Positions 22,405 through 33,582 of a stretch of DNA of 64,000 bases are shown here, piece after piece. Position 1 is the stretch's first letter. Every line of letters starts with the position of its first letter. The position numbers and the translations under genes are program-made. Source of the DNA: Rhizophagus irregularis (Eukaryota > Glomeromycota > Glomeromycetes > Glomerales > Glomeraceae); NCBI RefSeq assembly GCF_026210795.1, contig NC_089457.1, positions 930,001-994,000 of the forward strand, written 5' to 3'. The notes beneath the pieces were generated by a model. It was not told the origin of the DNA, did not search any database, and saw nothing but the letters and a program-made list of their open reading frames with translations.

Positions 22405-25400
22405 TTTTACAATTATTTAGAAAAAGAATAATTAGATTTATTCTGAAAAGCAGAAAAATATATAATGAAATAAGGAATAAAAAAAAGGAGGATGCATTCT
22501 ATTTATTACTAAATCTTGAAAGATAAATTCTTGTTTCACGCATATACTGTATATTTATTGTATATATTATATTATACATTATTCAAAGCTTTGATTTGTA
22601 TATTATTAATATAATATACATGCTTGAAAGGATTTAAGAGTACCTGATCGAGCATCACTTTCAATCATTCCCCATTGTGCAATTATACTAGTAAATAAAC
22701 AGTAAAACAAAGTATTTGTTCTTACTAATGATAATTTCGTAATCTTGAATTTGTATTTACATTATTAATGCAAATAAAGATTAGGAAGATAACATTAAAT
22801 ATTTTGAAAGAATTCTTCCCTTTCTTTTTCCCAAATCGCTTTTTACTTTTGAGTGCAATAAAAATCATCTAAAGACTTTGCTCTATCCCTCCTTGATATT
22901 TTATTCTATGCTTGTGTTGGTACAGTCAATACTATTCAAATATTCACCAACATATTTTCAACAAATATTTTCAAAAACATATTTTCAAAATATCTTTTTA
23001 ATAGATGTAATCCATAACCAATACCTATTCGCCAAGTATAATTTAAATATCATATCTAATATTATATTATATAATCACTATCGGATAATATCGATAATCA
23101 ATAATTATTATCCAATCAATTTAATCAATTTCAAAATTCAGATTTCGAATTTGAATAATGAATTAATTGTGATTTTTGTGATTTAATATGAATTATGATC
23201 CTAATTGATGTTTGAATATGCAAATAATTATATTCAAATATCAATAAAAATAATTAAATATTCATCAATTTAATCTATGAAAAATGATTTTTCTTGTAAA
23301 ATATTGCTATTTAATAGATTGTTAACCTTATTGTATACTCCACTTCGGGTTAAGGATTCCTGAGCATCCTTAAAATATAGTCAGATCCTTAATATAATTC
23401 TTTCCACGCGTTACATTCATTATTTAGTTGCTCATTCCATTAGCATAATTGAGCACGTAAATATTAAATTATTTCTTCTTCCTCTTCTTTGCTATCTTTA
23501 ACTTATTACAAATAATTCTTTTTAAATTTTCTTCGTTTTTTTTAAAGACAAAAAATTCTCTTTTTAAAATAAAATAATGCCTATACATATCTTTAAATCT
23601 GTGAGCCAAAAGACTATAATTATTTATAGCTATTTAATGTAAACCAATTTTATTTTGCTGGTATAAAGTATTAAATTATCAAATGATGTTTTTAAATAAA
23701 TAGATTGGTTTCGTGTTCATATTAAAAAAGGGTTTAATTAACTTACTAGAACTTTATATTGTTAAACTATTTAGTATATTTAAAATTATCTCGTTTCAAC
23801 GTCCTAAAACTTTGAAGAGTAAGAAAAAAAAAATTTTTTAATTTTTTTTTTCAAATTTGTGTAGCATTTAAGCATCTAATATTTATTTTGTGAAACATAA
23901 AAATTTCGAAGCGACAGAACGATAATCATTTCAAAGGATCTTTTTTTTTTTAAAAAAAAAAGTGAAGAAATTTTACCAGATGGCTTTATTTAAAGATTTT
24001 GAGACATTATGTGAGAGTTCTTATGTCATCTGGTTCAAACATTGTCTCATTATCTCAATTATTTCTGTCGCTATTGCAAATATAATTATGTAAACATCAA
24101 TAAATTTGGCTCAAATATTCGAACAAAGAATCAGACTTTGACTAAATTTCAATTGATCATTTTGTTTCATTTTCGCTTATGCAGTAATATGCTGAATAAG
24201 AGAATGTTTTAGAGATGGATAAAATTTTTTTAAAAAGAAATACATCATAAAAGAAAAGGTATTTATTCTCCGATTTTCAGTTTGCATATCATAATACAGT
24301 ATGCGTTGGCAGAAATTAAATCTGTTCACTTAATGACTGGTAGATAAAGAAATATTTTTTTTTTTCACCAGAGAACTCGGGTTGGAGAAACTAGGGGTCT
24401 TGGCAAGTTGGTATGAAAAGGTGAAACTTGGTGAAACTATATTAAAAAAAGTCATCAAATGTCAAAATTACCAAAACTATATTAGTAATGGAGAACTGGA
24501 AAAACTCTGCTAAATCTATATTAAATTTATATTAAAATCTTAGTGAAATTAATTCTAGAATTTTGAAGGGGTTTAAACAAGCAACTTTATTTATTTGTAT
24601 CTGGTTTAAGATTATGGTTGAAAAACAGAATTAATAAATCTTGAATTATGAATTAAGTTGCAATATTTTGGCCTAGTAGAAATTATAAGTAAGATAACTG
24701 CTGCACATTTATTAAAGGACAAATCGGCAAAAAACAGCATACAAAGTACAAATTGGAATCTACCTAACTCTAAATATTAATAAACTACCATTTTGGAACC
24801 CCACGTATAAAGTAATATAATAACTTGTTAAATAATCACATACAGTATATAATTCTTACTATAATATTAAATAAAAAGTCTATTAAATTAAATTTGTAAA
24901 ATTTACCAACTTATTATTTTAATTTATTAAGGAAATTAATTTTTTTTTTTTATTATTATTTTTATTTAGATGTGATCTTGTCTTATTATAACTACGCTTA
25001 CTTACATATATAAAACTTAAAATAAGATAAACAAAATACATATAAGAATTAAGCATTATGAAACAAGACTACTTCTCCTAAGAACAAGTTGACCTGTCAC
25101 CTAAACGGTTATATCACTATTAAAAACAATGATACAACCTAAATTTCTAGGTGACTGTCAAGATCTACCTAAAAATTTGCCCAATGCCCCCCTCGATGGA
25201 ATGCTAAATCATTCCATTTGTTCCATCTAGTCTCATCACTAAAGTCTAATACATTGACATTTGTATCATCACACTTTTTACTATTCGACTTCATTTTTTT
25301 ATCTTTACTACTAATATCAAACCTCTTTTCTTTCGCAACTACACATTATAAATAACGTGCATATATGATTCTTTCTTTATTAAAAAAGCTGTATGTACAT

Positions 25401-26407
25401 ACTATCAAATACAGAATGATGAAATTGCACGAAAAAAAATTTTCTAATTAATTCGTTAAAACTACTAAAAGAAGTCTATATATTTTTCTTTCAAATAAAA
25501 TTTGCCATATGTAAATATAATCAAATATGAAATGGTGTGAAACTAAAAAATAAATTCAATAGACAATCTGTCTATATATTTTTCTTTCTAACCAAATAGC
25601 CTTATGTAAATATTATCAGATAAGGAATGATTTAAAATCCTAAAATAATTATTCATTTTTTTCCTTTTGATAATTTGTTTCTTAATAATTAGCCATCTCA
25701 TAAAAGAAAATAGAAAAACAAAACAAGAATAACTAATTACTTATTAATACCTTCTTAATATCACAAATCCTCCTTTATCTTACGAGCTCTTATTGCACAC
25801 TGACAAATTACATAATCATAAGTGATTTTATAATCATTATTTTATGGCCATTTAAAAATAGAGTTTAAGATTTGATATAACTAGAATACTTATCAAAGCT
25901 GTAATATATTCAAAAAATTATTTATATGTATCATTTAGATAAAATATTTTAAAAATAGTAAAATTAAAAGAAAAAAAAAGCTGGAATATTATATATAGAC
26001 TATTATGATATTTTTAAAATTTATATGCAGGTGCATAGCAACACATCCTAGTATTGTTAAATTGCCATGTCATTTGCTTATTTTTCAAATAACATTTGTC
26101 ATTTCTCATACTTTTTCATAGTAAAATCAATGTCATTTAATATCATTTGATGTCATTTCAATGTCATTTCAATGTTATTTGACAACACTAACTGTCACAC
26201 CTCCATATTATATTAGATGTGTACTTTAAAAGTTAATTCAACAAGGCCAGTTTTAGGCTGAACTATGGCTAAAAGCTGGCCAATTTTTTAAAAAAATTCC
26301 AGAGTCAATTGTTACATTTTTACAAGTTCTGACTGTATATATAATTTGAAAATTTTTTGTTTAATCATAAAATTGATGATTAAAAAAAAAATTCAATGAA
26401 TAAATAT
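22405..26407. other. AT-rich intergenic stretch with decayed repeats, no gene seen
   Basis: About 4 kb without a supportable exon. Repetitive text includes 24,400-24,600, which resembles the middle of the 4.8-5.5 kb TIR element. An imperfect inverted pair (GTTGACCTGTCACCTAAA / TTCTAGGTGACTGTCAAG) lies at 25,088-25,165. Two or three diverged copies of a unit of about 100 bp lie at 25,387-25,640. Runs of TGTCATTT lie at 26,090-26,180, and a GGCCAGTTTTAGG...AAAAGCTGGCC hairpin at about 26,246-26,282. The open frame at 22,878-23,186 is low-complexity and not credible. Confidence 0.5.
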
Positions 26408-26672
26408 CACTAGTCAAAAACCAGGCAAACATGGCATAGTAGCCTTTATCTTTATTAAATTTATTCGAACTTTACAATTTACAAGAAATTAAAAAGAAAA
26501 TTAAAAAATAAAACTAACTAAAAACAAAGCTATATAGTCTCCTAAGAAAAGATAAAGTAAAAAAAATTAATCTAAAAAAGAAAAATCGCTTTACACTAAA
26601 TTTCTAGATCTTATGATATATTCAACCAAAGTAGAAGCAACTATGCTAACAAAATAACGAATAGCGCGCCCA

Positions 26673-28895
26673 CTATAAAAATCGACACTCCATCCTGCAA
26701 AAGCTGTTATTAAGTAGCACCGTTAGACGACCCATAAAACCCGAAAAGTGATTAAACCAAGGCAAACCATATTTCATCGAGTTTTTCAACCAATCGGTTC
26801 TGGAGTCACGTGAATCGTGTAGAGTCGGAGGTGGTAAGGATGAGTAAGGTATGTACGTTGACAATGGCAAATTAGATGGCTTCGGAGTAGTTTTCAACTT
26901 ATAGGTAATGTTCATCGCGTTTTCCCATCTACTTTTCTCATAAGAACGCGGATTCCAAATTCGTTTTCTGAACTTTTGAACAAAATTGTTATGAATAGCA
27001 GCGATAAGCCGATAACCTTAATCGCAGAGATTCTTGGAATAGATAAATCGACAAATAAGTCAATAAAGAGTTTAGGTAAACAACCACGGACAAGGGCGTA
27101 GGAGGACCAATTTGTAGAAGAAAAGGACCAGCATGAAAGAGAAGTGAGTTTAACAATAAATGGAGTAGGATCAATATCAGCCAAATTTCCTGCTTCCAGA
27201 ATTTTGGAAATCAAATGATTTTGATAAGATTGGAGAATTTGTTGCATAGGTAGACGTCGTCTTTTGCACATAAAAAGGTGCATCAGGTCTTCCATGCGGT
27301 CGATACAAGAACGGCAAGTTAATTCATCCATGTATAAGTCTGGTCGGGTCCGTTTAAGCTTTTCCAATGTAGGCAAATCATCCAAGAAAAGTTTGAATTT
27401 AAAGGTTAGGTGTCTTGAAGCGTGCTCAGGAGTAAAAGATGCATCATGAGAAGGCTTGAAATTCAAAGTGAACCAAGTGAGTTCCCAGTCGACAATATAA
27501 TCTGTATTAGATGATAATAAAGAGGTAAAATGAAATCGCGTTAAATTTAACAAATCGCGCATTAACTGCGTTTGATAATATTGTTTGAAAAGGTGTCGCG
27601 GATTAGATTCACAAACGACATCATTGTCATAAATTAAGACAAAATCATGGGCAGAAGCAAGGTCTATGCCAGAAATCAAAATACTGGATGACGCAGTATG
27701 AGCAGGTGTTGGCAGGAATCAGCAAAATCGTTTAAATAATTGCCAGAGTGAGCTTTGACTTTGACGGGAAAAACAGTCAAATTCTTGGAAAGGATAGTTC
27801 GTTCAATGATAGCCCAAAGTTCAAAATTGGTTGTTTTATAGTAAAGGCGGCTATTCGAATACACATAGGAAGAACAACTTCGAAGGCCGTCAATGGCAGT
27901 TTGCGAGTCAGTATAAATAGTGACTTCTGAGTCGCGAGGAGAGATGGTTAAAACTGCGTAAATAGCGGCAGCTTCAGCTCGAGAAGAAGAAGGATTATCT
28001 CGAATAAGGTGCACGAAGCATAAGTTGCAATAGAGTTAGGAAAACCTGCATCAGGAACAATTTGCATCCAGGACCAGCCCATAGAAACATCAGGAGCGCC
28101 TAGATTGATAAGAGATCCATCAGTGAAAAAGATGTAACGCAAGTCCGGAGATACGACCAACGGAAAATTTGCAAAAACAGCAGCAGCTGAGGATTCAATA
28201 GTGACAGGAGTAGCAGGAGCCTACGACGGTATCTGTAGAAGGGGAATCAAAATCAAAATCCAATCTACTATAATAAAGACGGACACCATCTTCTATATCA
28301 GCCCAATTAAGAGAATTGTCGTCAAGAAGTAAAGAACGTCTAATTCGCTCATTGGTAGTGGGCAGAATAAGCGAATGTTGTAGAGAGACCGTAAGCGTAC
28401 AAAGGGTCAAATCAGCATTCCATTTTTTGGAAGGAGGCAAAGGAGTATGAGCAGCGCAACCAGGGCAAGGAGAAAGTCTAATGAGATCACCAGGCGAAGA
28501 TTCACATTCAGGAGAAATCCAGTGAACAATAGAACAAGTACCACGACTTGCTTGGACCAAGAGTTGTTTGCCAAAGATGGGAGAACCATGATCGTCTAAC
28601 GTGATAATCCAATTTTTTGTAGTGGGAGGAGAGGATAGGCAGGAAGCCAATTCATAAAATGAAGAGTCATTCGTATGTGCAACAACAAAATGATCCAGCA
28701 GACGATTAGCGGAGTCAGGAACAGTGGTAACTTGTTGAATATCTTTGTACCAAAAAGGGATACGGCCAGGGCTACGTTGTCCAACTAAATTGTCATAGTA
28801 AGCCTTCCAGGAAATTAAATGAGATCTTTGGGGAGTAACAAGCTGAGATAGATAAAACAGTTGTCGTTTTCGCAAAATAGGGAAATAGGCTTTAA
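26673..28895 (-). pseudogene. LINE copy A ORF2, RNase H and C-terminal finger part
   Basis: Resumes at KAYFPILRKRQLFYLSQLV. The RNase H domain carries its four acidic positions: FTDGS, RAEAAAIYAV, YTDSQTAIDG and NDFADS. A C-terminal Cys/His finger follows (CRSCIDRMEDLMHLFMC), as found at the C-terminus of many LINE ORF2 proteins, and the end is FCRMECRFL at 26,673. Several frameshifts (near 28,180, 28,010, 27,690 and 26,915) break the frame. The 3' UTR (26,408-26,672) contains no poly(A). Confidence 0.88.
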
Positions 28896-28921
28896 GGGCC
28901 ATGACATTTATTACGTAATAT
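28896..28921 (+). repeat. left terminal inverted repeat of the 6.9-kb element
   Basis: 26 bp beginning GGGCCATGACATTTATTACG, identical to the reverse complement of 35,765-35,790. It is preceded by the target duplication TAA. Confidence 0.95.
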
Positions 28922-29116
28922 TTTAGGGGGTGAGGGGGTTGAAGACTGGTCTTATTAAAATCTTACGTTACATATGTATTGAAAATCACGTGACAAGTTT
29001 TTTTAGCAATTAATATTATTTATATTATTTTTTATATGTTTTTCTTCTAGTTTTCCATATTTATTTATCAATTACAAATTGTATAACTAATATATAAAGT
29101 TGTTATTGTTTTGGTG

Positions 29117-29345
29117 TTAAAATTTCGAAACTAGATCATGTATTAATACAAAAAAAAATCACAACTTTCTTATAACAATATCGAAGTCGATCATGTAATA
29201 CAAAAAAAATCAACTTTTTTATAACAATATCTAAGTCGATCATGTAATACGAAAAAAATCAACTTTTTTTTATAAATATCGAAGTCGATCATGTAATACG
29301 ACTTTTTTATAACAATATCTAAGTCGATCATGTAATACGAAAAAA
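29117..29345. repeat. subterminal tandem repeats of the 6.9-kb element, about 5 units
   Basis: A unit of roughly 40-55 bp with core AAGTCGATCATGTAATAC is repeated at about 29,184, 29,235, 29,281 and 29,320, and in weaker form (AACTAGATCATGTATTAATAC) near 29,128. The units are joined by A-rich and T-rich linkers. They lie about 200-400 bp inside the left TIR, the usual place for transposase-binding repeats. No copy is seen inside the right TIR. Confidence 0.8.
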
Positions 29346-29423
29346 AAAAGAAAATTTCATGCAAAAACAGATACCAACTTTATTTGAATACTAAAAGAAT
29401 CTACTTAATAAAATTCCATTTGG

Positions 29424-30050
29424 TCACTCTCCGTCAGACAAATAACTTCTTAATGGAATTTCAACATACGGAATAAGACGTTTTGATGGCTGTGGCTGCA
29501 AAAGAGAAAAATCATCGAACGCCCTCAATTTTTGCGTAGTCTGTTTATTAAAACGTCCTTTTGACCGTCTTCGAGCCGTAGAATGTACTGTTCTTTTGTG
29601 TTTCGTTAAAAAGGTAATAGTAGGAAAGTACTTGTTACAAATAGAGCAGCAAAGACGGGAATGCTTTTCTTTAAAGGTTGGACAATGAGCATCGTATCCT
29701 GGAATTTTTAAAAGATCACAATACTGAAGTATGTGTATAGGATTTGTGAAGTGTCCGTCTTTGGCTTCGGTAACAGGTGGTAAAAAACCATTATAGGTTT
29801 CAAGAAATTCCATAGCTGCTTCAGCTCTAGGTGATCCACAACAACTTGTATCTTTGCATCTTTTAATATCGATCGAATACGCGCACAAATTGCAGTGTCT
29901 TTCGATCCAAGACCATGGAACAAAGCACTCGGAAAAGGTAATTTCGTCTGCTTCGTCTTTATCTTTATTTTGTGCGTTTTTTTGTTTCTGTTTTTCTTGC
30001 CTTTCTAATTCTTCATATCCGCCGATCTGCGGAATGGAGAGTTGTACCAC
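29424..30050 (-). CDS. C-terminal part of the DDE transposase: Cys-rich module plus C2H2 finger
   Basis: An open frame of about 208 codons with no good ATG (it opens on GTG directly after a stop). That fits a 3' fragment of a longer gene. It reads PWSWIERHCNLCAYSIDIKRC, then DTSCCGSPRAEAAMEFL, NPIHILQYCDLLKIPGYDAHC, and a C2H2-type finger CCSICNKYFPTITFLTKHKRTVH, ending in a basic tail. The Cys-rich module and the FLPPV/DGHFTNPIH stretch are, as I recall, the usual C-terminus of the same DDE family as 33583-35382. I infer that this is that gene's end, cut off by the inner segment. A free-standing zinc-finger gene is the alternative. Confidence 0.6.
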   Translation of the reverse strand: MVQLSIPQIGGYEELERQEKQKQKNAQNKDKDEADEITFSECFVPWSWIERHCNLCAYSIDIKRCKDTSCCGSPRAEAAMEFLETYNGFLPPVTEAKDGHFTNPIHILQYCDLLKIPGYDAHCPTFKEKHSRLCCSICNKYFPTITFLTKHKRTVHSTARRRSKGRFNKQTTQKLRAFDDFSLLQPQPSKRLIPYVEIPLRSYLSDGE

Positions 30051-30244
30051 CTAGGTGGTGATTATCGACGTTAACGGCAAATTAATATTAAAATATCAGA
30101 TATTAATATATTTCGTGCGCACAGACGCGAAATATCCTATATGTTACACAAACAATAATAAAAGATTTAATTCTGCAAAATGATGTCATACTTCTTGTTA
30201 TACTAAAGATTATCCATGTTAATCTTATTTTTATCAACGAAATA

Positions 30245-32603
30245 ATGCCGTCAAATGCTGAGGACTCAAGTGATCAAGAAAATGTCGAAAACAAGATTCA
30301 AATTGAAGAAGATTCCACATACCCACTTGACAACAATATTACATATCGTGAACGCATGAATAAAATTACCAAACGTAGTTTTAATTATATTATTATTAAA
30401 GAAGGGGTTTACCCTAATGGAATTGTGTTGAATAAGAAAAATATACTGGAAACCAGTAATGAAAGTAATAAATTCCAAAAAAAAACGTACAAAATCCCAC
30501 ATGGTTATGTTGTAAAAACAACTTGGGGCCGAGCTGCTAAGAAACGAACTGTTTGTTGTGAAATTGACTATATTAATGCAATACCTCAATTTCGTATCAA
30601 ATATGGTTCTAATTTTCAACATGTCATTTCTTCAACCAAATCTGCAACTGATGCAGCAATTAAATACGAACGAGTAAGTATTTACTAATTGGATTATATA
30701 ATTTATTATATGAATCTTCATATAATTAAACTATTTACTTTAGTCGTTAAAGCCAGGAACTAAAGCAAAGATTTCAGGTCCTATATTATTTGGATTACAA
30801 TTAGATAGCGTACGAAAGGCACGTGAATCAAGGAAGAGAGGAAATTTAATTAAGCCAGCTATTAATTGTACCCCATCAACACTTGAAAAACGCGCTAAAA
30901 AGCTTGCAACAAAAATACAATCTAACATCAAAAATGATGTCAAGGGGGTTTATCACCAATCTGATCAAGTCATATTGAACAATATTGAATTTTCTGTTAA
31001 CAAAAAAGATTGTTTTCAAGTTAACTATGGACCTGAGAATGAAATTAATAAAACCCACAAACTCCGTTCTGTGGTAAAAGCAGTTGATCAAGGTCAAATA
31101 TCCAGAGAATCTTATCGAGAACTAGCAGCAGTGGAGGCTAATTTACCACGCGAAAACTCTGTTTCTAATGAACGTATTGCGATCACTGATAATATGAATC
31201 AATTAATCAAAATATCACTAGTTGATATGAATGGAAGGGACAAATTAGAAGAAGCTTTGGGATCAGATGAATCAGAATTTAGAAATCCAGAAATTACTCA
31301 AGAGGCTATTGATATAATGGGCATAGGTATTTACCGAAGTATAAAAGATATCCTCAATTATATTATCCCTTATTTAAAAGAAAAGAAGGTATTGAGATTA
31401 TCAGACACGACTATACATTTACGCATTTCTGGTGATGGGCGTAACGTGGGACGTAAAATCAAACACGTTATGTTAACTTTTATGATTTTAAATCATAAGG
31501 AGCGTCACCATCATGCAGATTATCACTATACTACGGTATTATACCCAGGGACTGAGAACTATAATACACTTGAATTTATATTAAATCCTTTTCTTAATGA
31601 ATTACGGTCATTAAAGGAAAATGGATTGGAAGCAGCTGGAATTTTGTGGAACTTTGAGTTGTATTTTAGTTCAGATTGGAAGTTTTTAGCAATATGTCTT
31701 GGATTAAATGGTCCTACATCTAATTTTTTTTGTCCTTGGTGTTCATGCTCGAAACATCAACATGGTGACTTAAGCAAAGATTGGCGTATTGAGAAAAATA
31801 TGGAGCAAATTGCAACAAGATATGAGGATGTCAATGGTCATATTCATCCTCCTCTTATAGATATGATTGCAATCAATCACATAATTTTTGATGAACTTCA
31901 TGTTTTCTTACGAATTACAGATCGATTATGGGAATTGGTACTAGCAGAAATTAAAGAGCGCGATTTGTTTAATAATCTAACACGAGAAGTAATCATGAAA
32001 GAAATGCAACAATTGAAAGTATCTTTCTGTTTTTGGGAAAACAAAGAATCTCATAATTGGGAATACACGTCTCTTATGGGAGATGATAAAGAAAAAGTTT
32101 TAAGATTCTTTAATTTAAAATTACTCTTTAGACCATCTCGAGCACAATTAATTCGAAATCTTTGGGATCAATTTTATCAAATATATTGTGCAATTCGAGA
32201 TAATACTACTGATCCAGGACAGTTGAAGATTCAAGCGATTGATTGGTTATCTTTATTTCTTACACCATCACAAGGAGATCCTAATGATCCAAGAACTTTT
32301 ATACAAGGTTTATATTTACCAAGTCATGTCACTCCTTATATTCATGCGTTAGTGTATCATGGATGGGAACTTTTGGAGAAACATAAAAGATGGGGGCTTA
32401 AAGCATTTTCCTGCTCTGCTGTGGAAAAAAAAAACCATAACCAGGTCTCAACCTTCTTTCGTAAAACTCTTAAGAATGGAGGAAACCCATTAAAACGAAA
32501 ATCTGCAATACAAGAAATTATTGAATATGAAAATCGTACACTTTATTTTACATATAACCCATTACCCGAATCTAAAAAAATCAAAAAACTTCGTATTAAG
32601 TAA
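30245..32603 (+). CDS. DDE-type transposase-like protein with RAG1/Transib-like features, 2 exons, 762 residues
   Basis: Exons 30245-30673 and 30744-32603 join in frame (donor GTAAGT, acceptor TTTAG) to 762 residues. The N-terminus is charged. Residues about 360-710 carry a plausible catalytic set: Asp374 in RISGDGRNVGRK, Asp454 in FELYFSSDWKFLA followed by a CPWC zinc pair (473-476), and Glu704 in SCSAVEKKNHNQVSTFFRKT. In RAG1/Transib the second Asp is also followed by a CxxC pair, and the last Glu sits in a comparable S-E-x-x-N...FR context. I offer this as a resemblance, not a proven relationship. Related proteins appear common in Rhizophagus. The gene is intact. The role would be DNA strand transfer for its own element. 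Confidence 0.7.
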
Positions 32604-32684
32604 AATTATATATGCTAATTTAATTTTTTTCTTTACTATTATTTTTATGATTTGATTTACAATAAAATCTATATTTACTCTTTT

Positions 32685-33365
32685 CTACTGTACATTTTGT
32701 AATTGCGCAATGTAAAAATTAAAATGTATATATCCCGCCATGTTTACAGTTCCATTAACTTTTGACATTTTTTTTTTCCATTCAATTAAAATTTCTCCAC
32801 GTAAAAATCGTGGTCGTCTAGTTCTAATTGTTTTATGTTGTTTTCTAGTTGTAGATTGTAATAGCTGTTCGAGAGGATCTATTTCTTTTGACTGATCTTG
32901 TAAATTATTAGGAACATTCCACGGAATTGGATCCAAACATACTACATATGTTTGTTGACGTTGTGAATAAATTCTTTTCCCCCACTGGTCAGAATTTAAA
33001 ATTTTACTTAAAACTTGATACGCGTCATGACCTCGAAATATACATCTATAAATTCCCCTCGCTTTGGAATAATAATGGATATTACCAGCAAAAATAGAAA
33101 AAAAAATGCTTTCAGGACATGGTATAGAAAATAATTTCTTCCCCATAGACCTAAAGTTTAAAGGTAGCTTTTTGTGTATTTCTGCAACTAAAATTTGTTT
33201 AAATTCAACAACAGTATTAACTGGTAGTTCATCAATTTCTTGGTGACGTTTATTATATTTTCGTACATTTTGTTGGTGTCGTGCTAAACCCTTTGAGTTC
33301 TTGAATTCTTTTTTGCAAGTGGAGCAGGTGGAGTTATTAGATTGAGAAAGCGTTGCTGAAGGCAT
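32685..33365 (-). CDS. small C2H2 zinc-finger protein, 226 residues, transposon-associated
   Basis: A single open frame starting MPSATLSQSNNSTCSTCKKE. A C2H2-type finger (C-x2-C ... H at KGLARHQQN, further His in KRH) occupies residues 14-41. A conserved-looking body follows: EIHKKLPLNFRSMGKKLFSI, FAGNIHYYSKARGIYRCIF and KILNSDQWGKRIYSQRQQTY. The end is basic, then hydrophobic (GYIHFNFYIAQ). I know no catalytic domain in it. It is convergent with the plus-strand transposase-like gene (stops about 80 bp apart), which suggests that both are cargo of one element. It may be a DNA-binding accessory factor for transposition. The frame is intact. Confidence 0.65.
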   Translation of the reverse strand: MPSATLSQSNNSTCSTCKKEFKNSKGLARHQQNVRKYNKRHQEIDELPVNTVVEFKQILVAEIHKKLPLNFRSMGKKLFSIPCPESIFFSIFAGNIHYYSKARGIYRCIFRGHDAYQVLSKILNSDQWGKRIYSQRQQTYVVCLDPIPWNVPNNLQDQSKEIDPLEQLLQSTTRKQHKTIRTRRPRFLRGEILIEWKKKMSKVNGTVNMAGYIHFNFYIAQLQNVQ

Positions 33366-33582
33366 ATATTGCTATAATTCACGTTGTTTTAGAACTTAAA
33401 ATAAAAAAATTAAAACAGTAAATAGTAGAATATTACATTTTATTTCCAGTAACGCGTATTTCTCACCTGAAAAAACAGATGGGTTTGTGAGAAAAGAGAT
33501 GGGTTTTGCTCTTAGTTTTGTTGATTTTAGATGGTTTCTAGTGGTCATTTGAGGTTAACGTAACAATTAGTGACATCACAAA

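Larger units (their letters stand above)
30045..33575. mobile_element. probable inner insertion of about 3.5 kb, splitting the DDE gene
   Basis: The DDE frame stops at 33,583 within CACCTGATTTGTGATG, and the C-terminal part resumes at about 30,050 just after CACCTAGGTGGTGATT (plus-strand text at 30,049-30,064). The two ends share CACCT, GTGAT and ACGTTAAC words in inverted order, suggesting degenerate terminal inverted repeats. I could not assign a target duplication. The segment encodes the plus-strand transposase-like gene and the minus-strand C2H2 gene. Its edges are therefore approximate and the reading is inference. Confidence 0.5.

Noticed and set aside
22878-23186. 102-codon open frame
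   Set aside because: Asn/Ile/Tyr-rich low-complexity composition, no motif, no introns or partners.
30740-31097. Antisense open frames within the two-exon transposase-like gene
   Set aside because: Shadow frames opposite a clearly coding exon; no independent signals.
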